Assembly: GCF_044466355.1 (NCBI RefSeq)
Contig: NZ_JBITMQ010000001.1
Span: 310,001 to 374,000 of the forward strand
Direction: 5' to 3'
DNA: 64,000 nt
Origin: Actinophytocola sp044466355
GTDB taxonomy: Bacteria > Actinomycetota > Actinomycetes > Mycobacteriales > Pseudonocardiaceae
Positions within the stretch are counted from its first letter, which is position 1, and every line of letters starts with the position of its first letter. A program made the position numbers and the translations under genes. Positions 26,649 to 34,619 of the stretch are shown piece after piece. The notes below the pieces were generated by a model. That model saw only the letters and a program-made list of their open reading frames with translations, was not told where the DNA came from and did no database searches.

Positions 26649-26897
26649 TCAGCTGTCGTAGTACAGGTCGTAGTCCCAGCCGCTGAACTGGCAGTCGTAG
26701 ACCGTCCACTTGCCGTGGTCCAGGCCCCAGTCGCCGACCGTGACGCACTCGTCGAGCGTCCAGTAGTCGTCGTAGAACTTCATGCCGGACTGCTCGGCCG
26801 GTGCCGCGCTCGCGGGCGCGATGCCGAACGAGACGGCGGCGATGGCGGCGCCCGCGGTCACGGACGCGGCCTTGGCGATCAGCTTCTTCGACAGCAT
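26649..26897 (-). CDS. Small secreted protein of unknown function
   Basis: The 82-aa product has a Sec signal peptide (MLSKKLIAKAASVTAGAAIA, ASAAPA cleavage near 33). About 50 mature residues are rich in Asp, Tyr and Trp (YDDYWTLDECVTVGDWGLDH, CQFSGWDYDLYYDS). Two cysteines in the mature part could form one disulphide. The acidic-aromatic composition resembles small actinomycete secreted proteins and proteinaceous inhibitors, but I recognise no family. ATG 26897 has AGGGG and CAGGA just upstream. Transcribed alone, with its own terminator. Confidence 0.75.
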   Translation of the reverse strand: MLSKKLIAKAASVTAGAAIAAVSFGIAPASAAPAEQSGMKFYDDYWTLDECVTVGDWGLDHGKWTVYDCQFSGWDYDLYYDS

Positions 26898-27011
26898 TCC
26901 TGTTTCCCCTGTCCTCGTGCGATTTCCGGTGCCGGAGATCCGACGTGACCCACTCTGCGCGGTCACGCCCTGTGGAAACCCTGCGGAAACCCTGCGCACC
27001 AGGACAGCGGG

Positions 27012-28667
27012 TCAGCTCGCGGACAGTGCGCGCAGGCGGCGGAGGACCTCGTCGGCGCCCAATGCCCGGGCGACGGCGTGCAGGTCGGGGCTGCGGGTCG
27101 ACCCCGTCATGGCGACGCGGACGAGCTGGGAGGCCTCGCGGATCGAGCCGGGGTAGGCGTCGGGGTTCTTCTTGTACTCCTTGTTGTTGGGCGCGAAGCC
27201 GTGCTTGGCGGCGAGCTCGCGGATCTGGTTGAACCACTCCTGCTGGTCGTCGAGGTGCTCGTAGCCGTCCGCGAGGTCCTTGGCGAACGCGGCCGCGACC
27301 TCCGGGGCCACGCCGAGCGGCTGGACGCGCTCGTCGCCCGGCCCGGCGAGCGGGGTGAACAGCGCCGGGAAGAAGAAGCCGTACGCGGGCCGGAAGTCCG
27401 ACCACTTGCGCAGGTCCTTGCGCGGGTTCTCGACGCCCTCGCGCTCGACCGCGATCGCGCGCAGCACCAGGTCGGTGTCGGCGTCCAGCACGGTCACCAG
27501 TTCGGGGTCGTGCTCGGCGGCCCAGACCCGGACCGCGTCGAGGACCTGCGCGCCGGTGCGGGTGGCGATGTGGTCTGCGCTGATGTCCTCCAGCTTGACC
27601 AGGTCCACGAGCGGCCCGGCCACCCCGCACTGGTCCAGCTGGATGGGGGCGGCCAGCGCCTCGGCCAGCGGCAGCTCGGCGAGCCGCCCGTTGGCCAGCC
27701 CGCGCAGGTAGTACAGGACGGCGTCGGCCGGGTAGCCGGCCTGGATGTAGAAGTCGACGCTCGCTTCCGGGTCCTTGCGCTTGGACAGCTTGCGCTTGCC
27801 GCCCGGGATCTGCTTCATCAGCGGCGCGATGTGGGCGTACCGGGGGTGCTCGAACCCGAGCGCGTCGAACAGCTGCTGGTGCAGCGGCACCGACGAGATC
27901 CACTCGTCGCCGCGGATGACCAGGGTGACGCGCATGAGGTGGTCGTCGACGGCGTGCGCGAAGTGGTAGGTCGGCAGCCGGGGCGAGGACGCGGACGTCT
28001 TCAGGATGACCGCGTCGTTGCGGTTCGCCTCGTGCTCCAACTCGCCCCGGATGGCGTCGGTGAACCGGGCGCGCTGCCCGGCCGCGTCCTCGGGGGCGCG
28101 GAACCGCACCACGTACGGGACGCCCTCGGCGAGCTTGGCCGCGACGGCCTCGGGCTCGGCGTCGCGCCAGATGGCCCACGAGCCGTAGTAGCCCGGCGGC
28201 ACCTTCGCGGCCTGCTGGCGGGCGGTGATGTCGGCCAGCTCGTCCTTGGTCGCGAAGCACAGGTACGCCTTGCCCTGGCGGAGCAGGTGCCGCACGTAGG
28301 TCAGGTAGACGCGTTCGCGCTGGGACTGCCGGTACGGGCCGTAGGCGCCGCGGTCGCCGTCCTCGTCGGAGGCGATGTGGAAGTAGGAGAAGGCGCGCGC
28401 GAACTGGTCCAGGGCGCCCTCGACCTCGCGGGACTGGTCGGTGTCCTCCACCCGGACGAGGTACACGCCACCTGATCGGGTGGCGACGTCGCGGTCGATG
28501 GTGGCCACGTAGATCCCGCCGATGTGCACGAACCCGGTCGGCGACGGGCCGAACCGGGTGACCTCCGCACCCTCGGGGAGCGAGCGGGGTGGGTACTGCT
28601 GTTCCCAGTGCCCGGGCTCGGGCAGGTCGGCGGGGAACAGGGCGTCGATGACCGCACGGTCCAGCAT
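27012..28667 (-). CDS. gltX: Glutamyl-tRNA synthetase, long Firmicutes/Clostridia-type
   Basis: The 551-aa class I synthetase carries the HIGH motif in FGPSPTGFVHIGGIYVA (His48-Gly51) and the KMSKS equivalent KLSKR at 293-297, with VRVEDTDQSREVEGAL and HFAHAVDDHLMRVTLVIRGD typical of GluRS. Actinobacterial housekeeping GltX is about 490 aa with a different N-terminus. This protein keeps the extra start segment (YPPRSLPEGAEVTRF) and the C-terminal DFRPAYGFFFPALF region that I associate with clostridial GluRS. It is probably a second, transferred copy, possibly for resistance, tRNA-dependent metabolism or replacement. ATG 28667 has a weak ribosome site. Confidence 0.93.
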   Translation of the reverse strand: MLDRAVIDALFPADLPEPGHWEQQYPPRSLPEGAEVTRFGPSPTGFVHIGGIYVATIDRDVATRSGGVYLVRVEDTDQSREVEGALDQFARAFSYFHIASDEDGDRGAYGPYRQSQRERVYLTYVRHLLRQGKAYLCFATKDELADITARQQAAKVPPGYYGSWAIWRDAEPEAVAAKLAEGVPYVVRFRAPEDAAGQRARFTDAIRGELEHEANRNDAVILKTSASSPRLPTYHFAHAVDDHLMRVTLVIRGDEWISSVPLHQQLFDALGFEHPRYAHIAPLMKQIPGGKRKLSKRKDPEASVDFYIQAGYPADAVLYYLRGLANGRLAELPLAEALAAPIQLDQCGVAGPLVDLVKLEDISADHIATRTGAQVLDAVRVWAAEHDPELVTVLDADTDLVLRAIAVEREGVENPRKDLRKWSDFRPAYGFFFPALFTPLAGPGDERVQPLGVAPEVAAAFAKDLADGYEHLDDQQEWFNQIRELAAKHGFAPNNKEYKKNPDAYPGSIREASQLVRVAMTGSTRSPDLHAVARALGADEVLRRLRALSAS

Positions 28668-29071
28668 GGGTGGTCAGTCTCGCTTCCGGGCGAACGGAGT
28701 GATGGGACGGAAAGGCGGTCCAAGGCTAACAATGCCGAGGCAGGAGGACGTCCGCTGTCCCGAGGCGGCGCCGTGGGCCGGAAACGTCCGTTCTGCCCGA
28801 CCGGGTGGAGAGCGTCGCCAACGATCGTGGCCTGCTCGGCGTCGTGCCCGCGCCCGACTTCCGCCGCACCGCGAACGTGTACGTCGCCTACAGCCGCCGA
28901 GGAGCAGGTGCTGCTCACCCAGGACATTCGCGCGCGCGGCGGGCTGGGACACCTGGTGGCGGGCCGGTGCGCTCCGGCCCGCCACCCGCGCCGCCGGCCT
29001 CTACCACGTGCGCAACCCCGAGGAGCTGTCGCGCGTGGCGTGCGAGACCGCGGTGAGCCGATGAGGGCGGC
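28668..29071. other. 400-bp stretch without an intact gene; decayed coding fragment
   Basis: No intact frame with family features is visible. From about 28805 the plus strand reads RGLLGVVPAPDFRRTANVYV then AYS, which resembles a propeller blade of PQQ-dependent sugar (sorbosone-type) dehydrogenases. The similarity ends abruptly near 28895. Another coding-like piece, GLYHVRNPEELSRVACETAV, ends at 29064 in a different frame. I read the stretch as debris of one or two lost genes plus the gltX promoter region. Confidence 0.35.
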
Positions 29072-29500
29072 TCAGGGTTCGAGGTCGGTCACGCCCCTGC
29101 CGGTCCGGATGTCGAACGGCACGGACGCCTGGTCGTGCGCGATCAGCCAGCCCTCGGCGGTTTTCCGGAGACCGTAGGTGGCGCGGACCCACATCCCGTT
29201 CGTGGTGGTGCCGTCCCGCAACGTGCCGCTGAGCCTGCCGAACCCGTGCGCGAAGGCGACGTCCCCGCCCACGGTGACGGTCAGCTCGCGCAGCTCGTAC
29301 GTCGCCTCCTGGAAGATCGTGAACACGTTCGTCCAGTTCCTCACCTTCGCCTCGACTCCCACGTGCTCCAGCGGCGGCTCGACGTCGAAGGACACGACGT
29401 CCGAGGCGTAGAGCCGCCGCAGGGTGTCGAAGTCCTTGGCCTCGATGCCCTCGACGATCTTTCCGATGTGCTGCCTGATCTCGATCTCGTTCCGGTCCAT
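29072..29500 (-). CDS. NTF2-like/SnoaL-type protein
   Basis: The 142-aa soluble protein has the cone-shaped NTF2-like fold pattern: helix IRQHIGKIVEGIEAKDFDTL, RRLYASDVVSFDVEPP, then antiparallel strands (LRELTVTVGGDVAFAHGFGR, GMWVRATYGLRKTAEGWLIA). These proteins serve as small enzymes or ligand-binding domains. ATG 29500 is used. It is divergent from an ECF41 sigma factor gene whose own C-terminus is also NTF2-like, and the 99-bp gap holds a perfect dyad (29529-29545), so the two are probably co-regulated. Confidence 0.83.
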   Translation of the reverse strand: MDRNEIEIRQHIGKIVEGIEAKDFDTLRRLYASDVVSFDVEPPLEHVGVEAKVRNWTNVFTIFQEATYELRELTVTVGGDVAFAHGFGRLSGTLRDGTTTNGMWVRATYGLRKTAEGWLIAHDQASVPFDIRTGRGVTDLEP

Positions 29501-29528
29501 GCCCCTATGACGACCCAGCGCCGCGAAA

Positions 29529-29545
29529 CGTCAGCAGGCCTGACG
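29529..29545. promoter_or_regulatory. Perfect dyad between NTF2-like gene and sigJ
   Basis: CGTCAG-CAGGC-CTGACG is a perfect 6-bp inverted repeat with 5-nt spacer, positioned about 30-70 bp from both divergent starts. It could be an operator. The TGTCACA element I associate with ECF41 promoters is not obvious here. Confidence 0.4.
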
Positions 29546-29599
29546 ATCGGGGGCGCCGTCTCGTCGAAAACGGCGAGAGCACCGACGTGAGGAGCGACC

Positions 29600-30493
29600 A
29601 TGACCGACCAGCCGGACGCGGGGTTGCGCGCGATCATCAGCGAGCGGCGCCACCTGATCAACCTCGCCTACCGGCTCCTCGGGTCGGTCGCCGAGGCCGA
29701 GGACGCCGTGCAGGAGACCTACGCCCGCTGGTACGCCATGTCCCGGCGGCAGCAGGAGGCGATCGCCTCGCCCGGCGCGTGGCTGACGACCGTCGCGAGC
29801 CGCGTCTGTCTCGACGTGCTCGGCTCCGCGCGGGCACGGCGTGAGCGGTACGTGGGGGAGTGGATCCCCGAGCCGCTGCCCGACCACACCGAGTGGGCGG
29901 GCGCCGCGGCCGACCCGGCCGACCGGGTCACCCTGGACGAGTCGGTCAGCATGGCGTTCCTCGTCGCACTCGAGGCGATGACACCCGCCCAGCGTGTCGC
30001 GCTGATCCTGCACGACGTGTTCCGGTACTCCTTCGCCGAGATCGCCGACGTCACCGGCCGCACGCCCGCGGCGTGCCGGCAGCTGGCCTCGTCGGCCCGT
30101 CGCCGGGTCCGCGACACGCCCGCGACGCCCCCGGCCCGGCGGGCCCGGCTGGTCCGGGAGTTCCGGCAGGCGTGGGAGGCCGGTGACCTCGACGCCCTCG
30201 TCGCCCTCCTCGACCCCGACGCCGTCGCGATCGCCGACGGTGGCGGGCTGGCCAGCGTGATCTCCCAGCCGATCGCGGGCGCCGAGCGGATCGTGGCCTT
30301 GCTGGTCCACCTCGAGGACCGGCTGCGCACGATGACGTTCCTGGAGCGGACGGTCAACGGCGAACCCGGGCTGATCGCCCAGGTGGATGGCGTCACCGTC
30401 ACCGTCTTCTCGTTCGAGGTCGTCGGCGACCGGATCACCCACATCTGGGCCGTGCGCAACCCCGAGAAGCTCCGTCAGTGGGCGACCGGCTGA
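29600..30493 (+). CDS. sigJ: ECF41 sigma factor SigJ with C-terminal SnoaL-like domain
   Basis: The 297-aa protein has sigma region 2 (HLINLAYRLLGSVAEAEDAV, QETYARWY), the ECF41 linker WIPEPLPDHTEW, and region 4 (ALEAMTPAQRVALILHDVFR, FAEIADVTGRTPAACRQLAS). An NTF2/SnoaL-like C-terminal domain (about 190-297) carries the ECF41 motifs ADGGGLA and RNPEKL. In this group the attached domain modulates RNA polymerase binding instead of a separate anti-sigma factor. ATG 29600 follows GAGGAGCG. The usual COE-type (decarboxylase/oxidoreductase/epimerase) neighbour is absent; an NTF2-like protein gene is divergent instead. Overlaps the convergent LysR gene by 19 bp. Confidence 0.95.
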   Translation: MTDQPDAGLRAIISERRHLINLAYRLLGSVAEAEDAVQETYARWYAMSRRQQEAIASPGAWLTTVASRVCLDVLGSARARRERYVGEWIPEPLPDHTEWAGAAADPADRVTLDESVSMAFLVALEAMTPAQRVALILHDVFRYSFAEIADVTGRTPAACRQLASSARRRVRDTPATPPARRARLVREFRQAWEAGDLDALVALLDPDAVAIADGGGLASVISQPIAGAERIVALLVHLEDRLRTMTFLERTVNGEPGLIAQVDGVTVTVFSFEVVGDRITHIWAVRNPEKLRQWATG

Positions 30494-31371
30494 CCGGTGT
30501 GCCAGTCCCAGTCGGTGAGCGTGGTGCGCATCAGCCGGGCGGCGGTCGACAGGTGGTGGCCGGCGCCCCAGTACAGGGTGACGACGCGGCGGCAGTCCGG
30601 GCTGTCGACGGGGAGCCAGACACCGGGGACCTCGGCGGCGAGGCGGCGGGCGGCGGCGGGGACGAGACCGACGCCCAGCCCCGCGCCGATCAGGTCGGCG
30701 ATGGCGCTGTGCTCGTCGACCTCGCAGACGATCCTCGGGGTGCGGCCGCGTGCGGCGAACAGCCGGTCGAGGAGCCCGCGGCCCCAGTGCCCCTCGCGGG
30801 CGGTGATGAACGGCTGGTCGGCGAGGTCGTCGACGCGCACCGACGACCGGCCCGCCAGCGGGTGATCACGCGGCACCCCCACGCCCACCGCGTCCTCGAA
30901 CAGCCGCACCGACGCCAGCCCCTCGGTGTGGATCGGCTGGGAGGCGACGCACAGGTCGACGTCCTGTGCGCGCAGGCGGCGGGCCATGTCCTCGGCGGGT
31001 GACCAGTGCAGCTGGATGTCGACGGCGGGGTGCGCGCGTTTGAAGGCGGCCAGCGGTCCGGTGAGCGTGAGGAACGTTTCCGACGTCAACCGCACGGTGC
31101 CCGCGCCCTCGCTGGTGGCCTCGGCGACGGCACGCCGTCCGGCCGCCAGCTCACCGAGCGCTCGTTCGACGTGGTCGCGGAAGAGCCTGCCCGCGGCGTT
31201 GAGCCGCAGCCGCCCGCTCCGGTCGAACAGCGGCGTGCCCAGCTCGCTCTCCAGCCGGGCGATGGTGCGGCTCAGCGACGGCTGGGCGACCCGCAGCTCG
31301 TCGGCCGCGCGGCTGAGGTGCTCCAACCGGGCCACCACCAGGAACTGCCTGAGTGAGTTCAGCTCCACCAT
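30475..31371 (-). CDS. LysR family transcriptional regulator
   Basis: The 298-aa protein has an N-terminal winged HTH (LNSLRQFLVVARLEHLSRAA, RVAQPSLSRTIARLESELGT, LFDRSGRLRLNAAG) and a LysR substrate-binding domain (about 90-290). ATG 31371 follows GGAGG closely, so the adjacent GTG 31368 may be the true start. It is divergent from the small membrane protein/multicopper oxidase operon, the classical LysR arrangement, so it likely controls that operon and itself. The ligand is unknown. Its 3' end overlaps the convergent sigJ. Confidence 0.92.
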   Translation of the reverse strand: MVELNSLRQFLVVARLEHLSRAADELRVAQPSLSRTIARLESELGTPLFDRSGRLRLNAAGRLFRDHVERALGELAAGRRAVAEATSEGAGTVRLTSETFLTLTGPLAAFKRAHPAVDIQLHWSPAEDMARRLRAQDVDLCVASQPIHTEGLASVRLFEDAVGVGVPRDHPLAGRSSVRVDDLADQPFITAREGHWGRGLLDRLFAARGRTPRIVCEVDEHSAIADLIGAGLGVGLVPAAARRLAAEVPGVWLPVDSPDCRRVVTLYWGAGHHLSTAARLMRTTLTDWDWHTGQPVAH

Positions 31372-31377
31372 GCCTCC

Positions 31378-31442
31378 GAATGCATAACACCATAGCGATA
31401 TTGATCTTAGACAGGATTGCCCGCAAGTCATAACTTCACGAC
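31378..31442. promoter_or_regulatory. Divergent LysR-type control region
   Basis: The 71-bp gap between the LysR gene and the membrane protein gene is AT-rich for this genome (GAATGCATAACACCATAGCG, ATATTGATCTTAGACAGG). It contains T-N11-A spaced bases, for example within TAACACCATAGCGATA. This is the expected position of LysR boxes and overlapping promoters. Confidence 0.4.
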
Positions 31443-31817
31443 ATGGTTACTGTTGCCGCGCTGCGGACCGTGGTCAGCGCGCACGTGGTGGCGATCGTCG
31501 CCCAGCCGGTGTTCGCCGGGGTGTACCTGACGGGGGACTTCGAGGGCCTCCGCCTGCACGCGGTCGGCGCCGACGTGGTCACCGGCATCGGCTACCTGCA
31601 GCTGGTCGTGGCCATCGTGGTGTGGGTACGGCTGCGCCGGTCGTGGCCGTTCGTGCTCACGGTGGTCGTGGTGGCGGCCGAGACGGTGCAGTACGTCGCG
31701 GGCCTGGAAGGCGCGCTGTGGCTGCACGTCCCGCTCGGCGTGATGACGGTCGCGGCGCTCGTCGTGCAGTTCGTCGACGTCTGGCGGCCGGTGCCGGGGG
31801 TGGTCCGCGATGCGTGA
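31443..31817 (+). CDS. Small integral membrane protein in the multicopper oxidase operon
   Basis: The 124-aa protein has four predicted helices (about 5-27, 45-64, 67-87, 93-113), with His residues near helix starts (RLHAVGADVV, LWLHVPLGVM). I do not recognise a named family. The stop overlaps the start of the multicopper oxidase gene by 8 bp, so they are translationally coupled, and a role in oxidase maturation, electron supply or anchoring is possible (inference). ATG 31443 is used; there is no strong ribosome site. Confidence 0.7.
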   Translation: MVTVAALRTVVSAHVVAIVAQPVFAGVYLTGDFEGLRLHAVGADVVTGIGYLQLVVAIVVWVRLRRSWPFVLTVVVVAAETVQYVAGLEGALWLHVPLGVMTVAALVVQFVDVWRPVPGVVRDA

Positions 31818-33372
31818 GGTGAGCCGTCGCCAGGCGCTGGGCATCGGCGGGGCGCTCGGGCTGACGGCGGTCACCGGGCTGTCGGCGGGGGCCGTGCTGG
31901 CCCGCCGCCCGTCGTACACGGGTGCGGAGCTGCGCAGCGCCGTGCCACTGCCGCCGCCCTTCCAGGTGCCGCTGCCGATCCCGCCGGTCCTGCGCCCGGT
32001 CAGCACGGCGGGCGGCGCCGACCGGTACGAGATCACCCAGCGCGAGACGAGCGCGGAGCTCCTGCCCGGCCTGCGGACTCCACTCTGGACCTACGAGGGC
32101 ACGTTCCCCGGGCCGACGATCGAGTCGCGGCGCGGCAGGCCGGTCACCGTGACGCACCGCAACGAACTGCCCGTGCCGACCGTCGTGCACCTGCACGGCG
32201 GCCGGACCCCGGCGGCGTCGGACGGTTACCCGACCGACCTCGTGCTCCCCGAGGGGCACCACCACGCGGGGCACGGCATGCACGACCCGCGTGCCGAGAT
32301 CACCACGCTGACGCGGGACTACGCGTTCCCGATGGACCAGCGGGCCACGCTGCTCTGGTACCACGACCACCGCATGGACTTCACCGCACCGGCGATCTGG
32401 CGGGGCCTCGCCGGACCGCACATCGTCCGCGACGCCGCCGAGGACGCCATCGGCCTGCCGTCAGGTCCACGCGAGCTGCCGCTGGTGATCGCCGACCGCG
32501 CGTTCGCGGCCGACGGCAGCCTCATCTACCCGTCTCTCGACCCCACGCTGCGGGCACGGCCGGGCGTGCGGGAACCGTACGTCGCCGGTGTGCTCGGTGA
32601 CGTGGTCCTGGTCAACGGCGCGCCGTGGCCCGTGCACGAAACCGACGCCGCTCGCTACCGGCTGCGCGTCCTGAACGCCTCCAACGCCCGCCACTACGAA
32701 CTCGAAGCGGTCACCGACGACGGCCGCCGCCTCGACCTCGTCCAGGTCGGCGCCGACCAGGGGCTGCTCGCCGCACCGGTCACCCACCGGGTGCTGCCGG
32801 TCGCCCCCGCCGAACGGTACGACGTGGTCGTCGACTTCTCGCACGTCCCGGTCGGCGGCCTCGTCCGGCTCGTGAACCGGCTCGGTGCCGGCCGCACCCG
32901 GGACGTCATGGCGTTCCGCGTCGCGCGCACGGCCCGCGACGACAGCCGTGTCCCGGACACGTTCGCCACCGACCTGCCGACGTGGCGCAGGCGGGACGCC
33001 GTCCGGGTGCGCGACCTGGCCTTCCGCGTGGGCCGGCGGCACGGCGGCCACGGCTGGCTGATCGACGGCCTGCCCTTCGACCCGGCCCGCACCGACGTCA
33101 CCACCGCCCTCGGCGACGTCGAGGTGTGGCGGCTGGTCGCCGACGTCCACCACCCCGTACACCTGCACCTGGTCGGCTTCCGCGTGCTCTCCCGCGGCGG
33201 CGGACCGCCACTGCCGCACGACGCGGGTCTCAAGGACACCGTGGCCCTGTCGCCCGGCGAGGCGGTGGAGATCATCACCCGCTTCGACGGCTACCGCGGC
33301 CGCTACCTGTTCCACTGCCACAACGCCGAACACGAGGACATGGGCATGATGGCCAACCTCGAGATCGTCTGA
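31810..33372 (+). CDS. Tat-exported multicopper oxidase (CotA/laccase/phenoxazinone synthase-like)
   Basis: The 520-aa protein has a twin-arginine signal (SRRQALGIGGALGLTAVTGL) and three cupredoxin domains. All four copper motifs are present: HLHGG (127-131), WYHDH (183-187), HPVHLHL (448-454) and FHCHNAEHEDM (501-511), giving one T1 and the T2/T3 trinuclear cluster, with Met as likely T1 axial ligand. Family members oxidise phenols, bilirubin or metals with reduction of O2 to water, outside the cell. A His/Gly loop (GHHHAGHGMHD, about 149-159) may bind extra metal. Coupled to the upstream membrane protein gene. Confidence 0.93.
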   Translation: MREVSRRQALGIGGALGLTAVTGLSAGAVLARRPSYTGAELRSAVPLPPPFQVPLPIPPVLRPVSTAGGADRYEITQRETSAELLPGLRTPLWTYEGTFPGPTIESRRGRPVTVTHRNELPVPTVVHLHGGRTPAASDGYPTDLVLPEGHHHAGHGMHDPRAEITTLTRDYAFPMDQRATLLWYHDHRMDFTAPAIWRGLAGPHIVRDAAEDAIGLPSGPRELPLVIADRAFAADGSLIYPSLDPTLRARPGVREPYVAGVLGDVVLVNGAPWPVHETDAARYRLRVLNASNARHYELEAVTDDGRRLDLVQVGADQGLLAAPVTHRVLPVAPAERYDVVVDFSHVPVGGLVRLVNRLGAGRTRDVMAFRVARTARDDSRVPDTFATDLPTWRRRDAVRVRDLAFRVGRRHGGHGWLIDGLPFDPARTDVTTALGDVEVWRLVADVHHPVHLHLVGFRVLSRGGGPPLPHDAGLKDTVALSPGEAVEIITRFDGYRGRYLFHCHNAEHEDMGMMANLEIV

Positions 33373-33376
33373 GGGC

Positions 33377-34618
33377 TCACCACCACCCGAACGCGAGCCA
33401 CGCGATCGGCGGCGCGACCACGATCGAGATCAGCCCGTAGGTGAGGAGGTGGCGGAACAGCCGGGGCCGCGCCGACGGTTCCGCGGCGCCGAGGATCAGG
33501 CCGCCGGTGATGCCGAGCGGGTTGATGTCCACGAGGATCGAGGCCAGCGCGAGGGCGAGCACGGCGCCGACAGGGGAGACGCCGTCGGCGACCAGCGGCG
33601 GCAGCAGGGGCATGGTGGTGACGAACACCGCGATGGAGCTGGCCGCGAACGACGTGACCCCCGCGATGTAGCACAGCACGAGCAGGCTCAGGTTCGGCGA
33701 GCCGTCGATCCGCAGCAGCTCGCTGATCTTCTCGAAGGCGCCGAGCTCCTGCATCAGGCCGACGTAGGTGAGCAGCCCGCCGATCAGCAGGACCACGCCC
33801 CACGGGATCTTCGACACGACCGCGCCGGGCGCGAGCCGGAGCACCAGCTGCAGCAGGACGGCCGCGGTGAGACCGAGGTAGCCCACGTTCAGGTCGAAGC
33901 CCACCGAGAGGACGACGACGGCGAGCATGCCGGCCAGGGTCAGCGCGCGGGCGGCGGGCGACCCGGCGTCCACACTGGACGGACCGGGCTCGGGTGCCGT
34001 GACCCGGCCGCGCGGCACCGCGCCGGTGCGCACCCCGACGAGCAGGCAGACCGCGCACACCACCACACCGGTCAGCAGACCGCCGAGCAGGAACGACACG
34101 GGCGCCGAACCGGGCAGGTCCATGCCGAGCTTCTCGCTCTGGCCGCGCGCGGACACGCCGTACACCGCGAGCGGGGACAGCAGCCCGCTGATGATGCCCG
34201 TGATGCCGAGGACGGCGGCGACGAGCGGCGAGTACCGGTAACGCGCGGCGAGCCCCAGTGCGATGGGCGCGACGATCGCGGTCGCGGCGGCGGGCAGCGT
34301 GCCGACCGCGGTCAGCACGGCACCGATCGCGAACGGGACCAGCGGCACCAGCACCGCCCGGCCGCCGACCAGCCGTAACAGCAGGTCAAGCAGCCAGTCG
34401 AGTGTCCCGTTGAGGTGCGCGACGGCGAACAGCGCGGTCACGCCGACGATCAGCACGAAGAAGTCGGCCGGGAAGAACCCGGTCACCTCCTCGGTCGGCA
34501 CGCCCGCGGCGAGCCCGAGCAGGAACGCCGCCGCCAGCGCGGCGCTGCCGAGGTCGAACCTCGGCAGCAGCGTCGCCGCGAACAGGGCGACCAGGACGAT
34601 GATGGACGCGACTGCCAT
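33377..34618 (-). CDS. SLC13/MatC-type dicarboxylate permease
   Basis: The 413-aa protein has about 11-12 membrane helices and resembles the MatC/ArsB-NhaD superfamily of anion carriers (VGVTALFAVAHLNGTLDWLL, GTLPAAATAIVAPIALGLAA, ILVDINPLGITGGLILGA). The two pseudo-symmetric helix-loop motifs TLPAAATA and SFAASSIAVF fit this fold. Its start is 1 bp from the stop of the CoA-transferase gene, so both form an operon. Import of a carboxylate that is then activated with CoA (malonate, oxalate or similar) is a reasonable inference. Confidence 0.85.
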   Translation of the reverse strand: MAVASIIVLVALFAATLLPRFDLGSAALAAAFLLGLAAGVPTEEVTGFFPADFFVLIVGVTALFAVAHLNGTLDWLLDLLLRLVGGRAVLVPLVPFAIGAVLTAVGTLPAAATAIVAPIALGLAARYRYSPLVAAVLGITGIISGLLSPLAVYGVSARGQSEKLGMDLPGSAPVSFLLGGLLTGVVVCAVCLLVGVRTGAVPRGRVTAPEPGPSSVDAGSPAARALTLAGMLAVVVLSVGFDLNVGYLGLTAAVLLQLVLRLAPGAVVSKIPWGVVLLIGGLLTYVGLMQELGAFEKISELLRIDGSPNLSLLVLCYIAGVTSFAASSIAVFVTTMPLLPPLVADGVSPVGAVLALALASILVDINPLGITGGLILGAAEPSARPRLFRHLLTYGLISIVVAPPIAWLAFGWW

Positions 34619-34619
34619 G

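Noticed and set aside
29501..29599. ECF41 autoregulatory promoter (TGTCACA-type)
   Set aside because: I looked for the element I recall for this sigma group and found no convincing copy in the gap.
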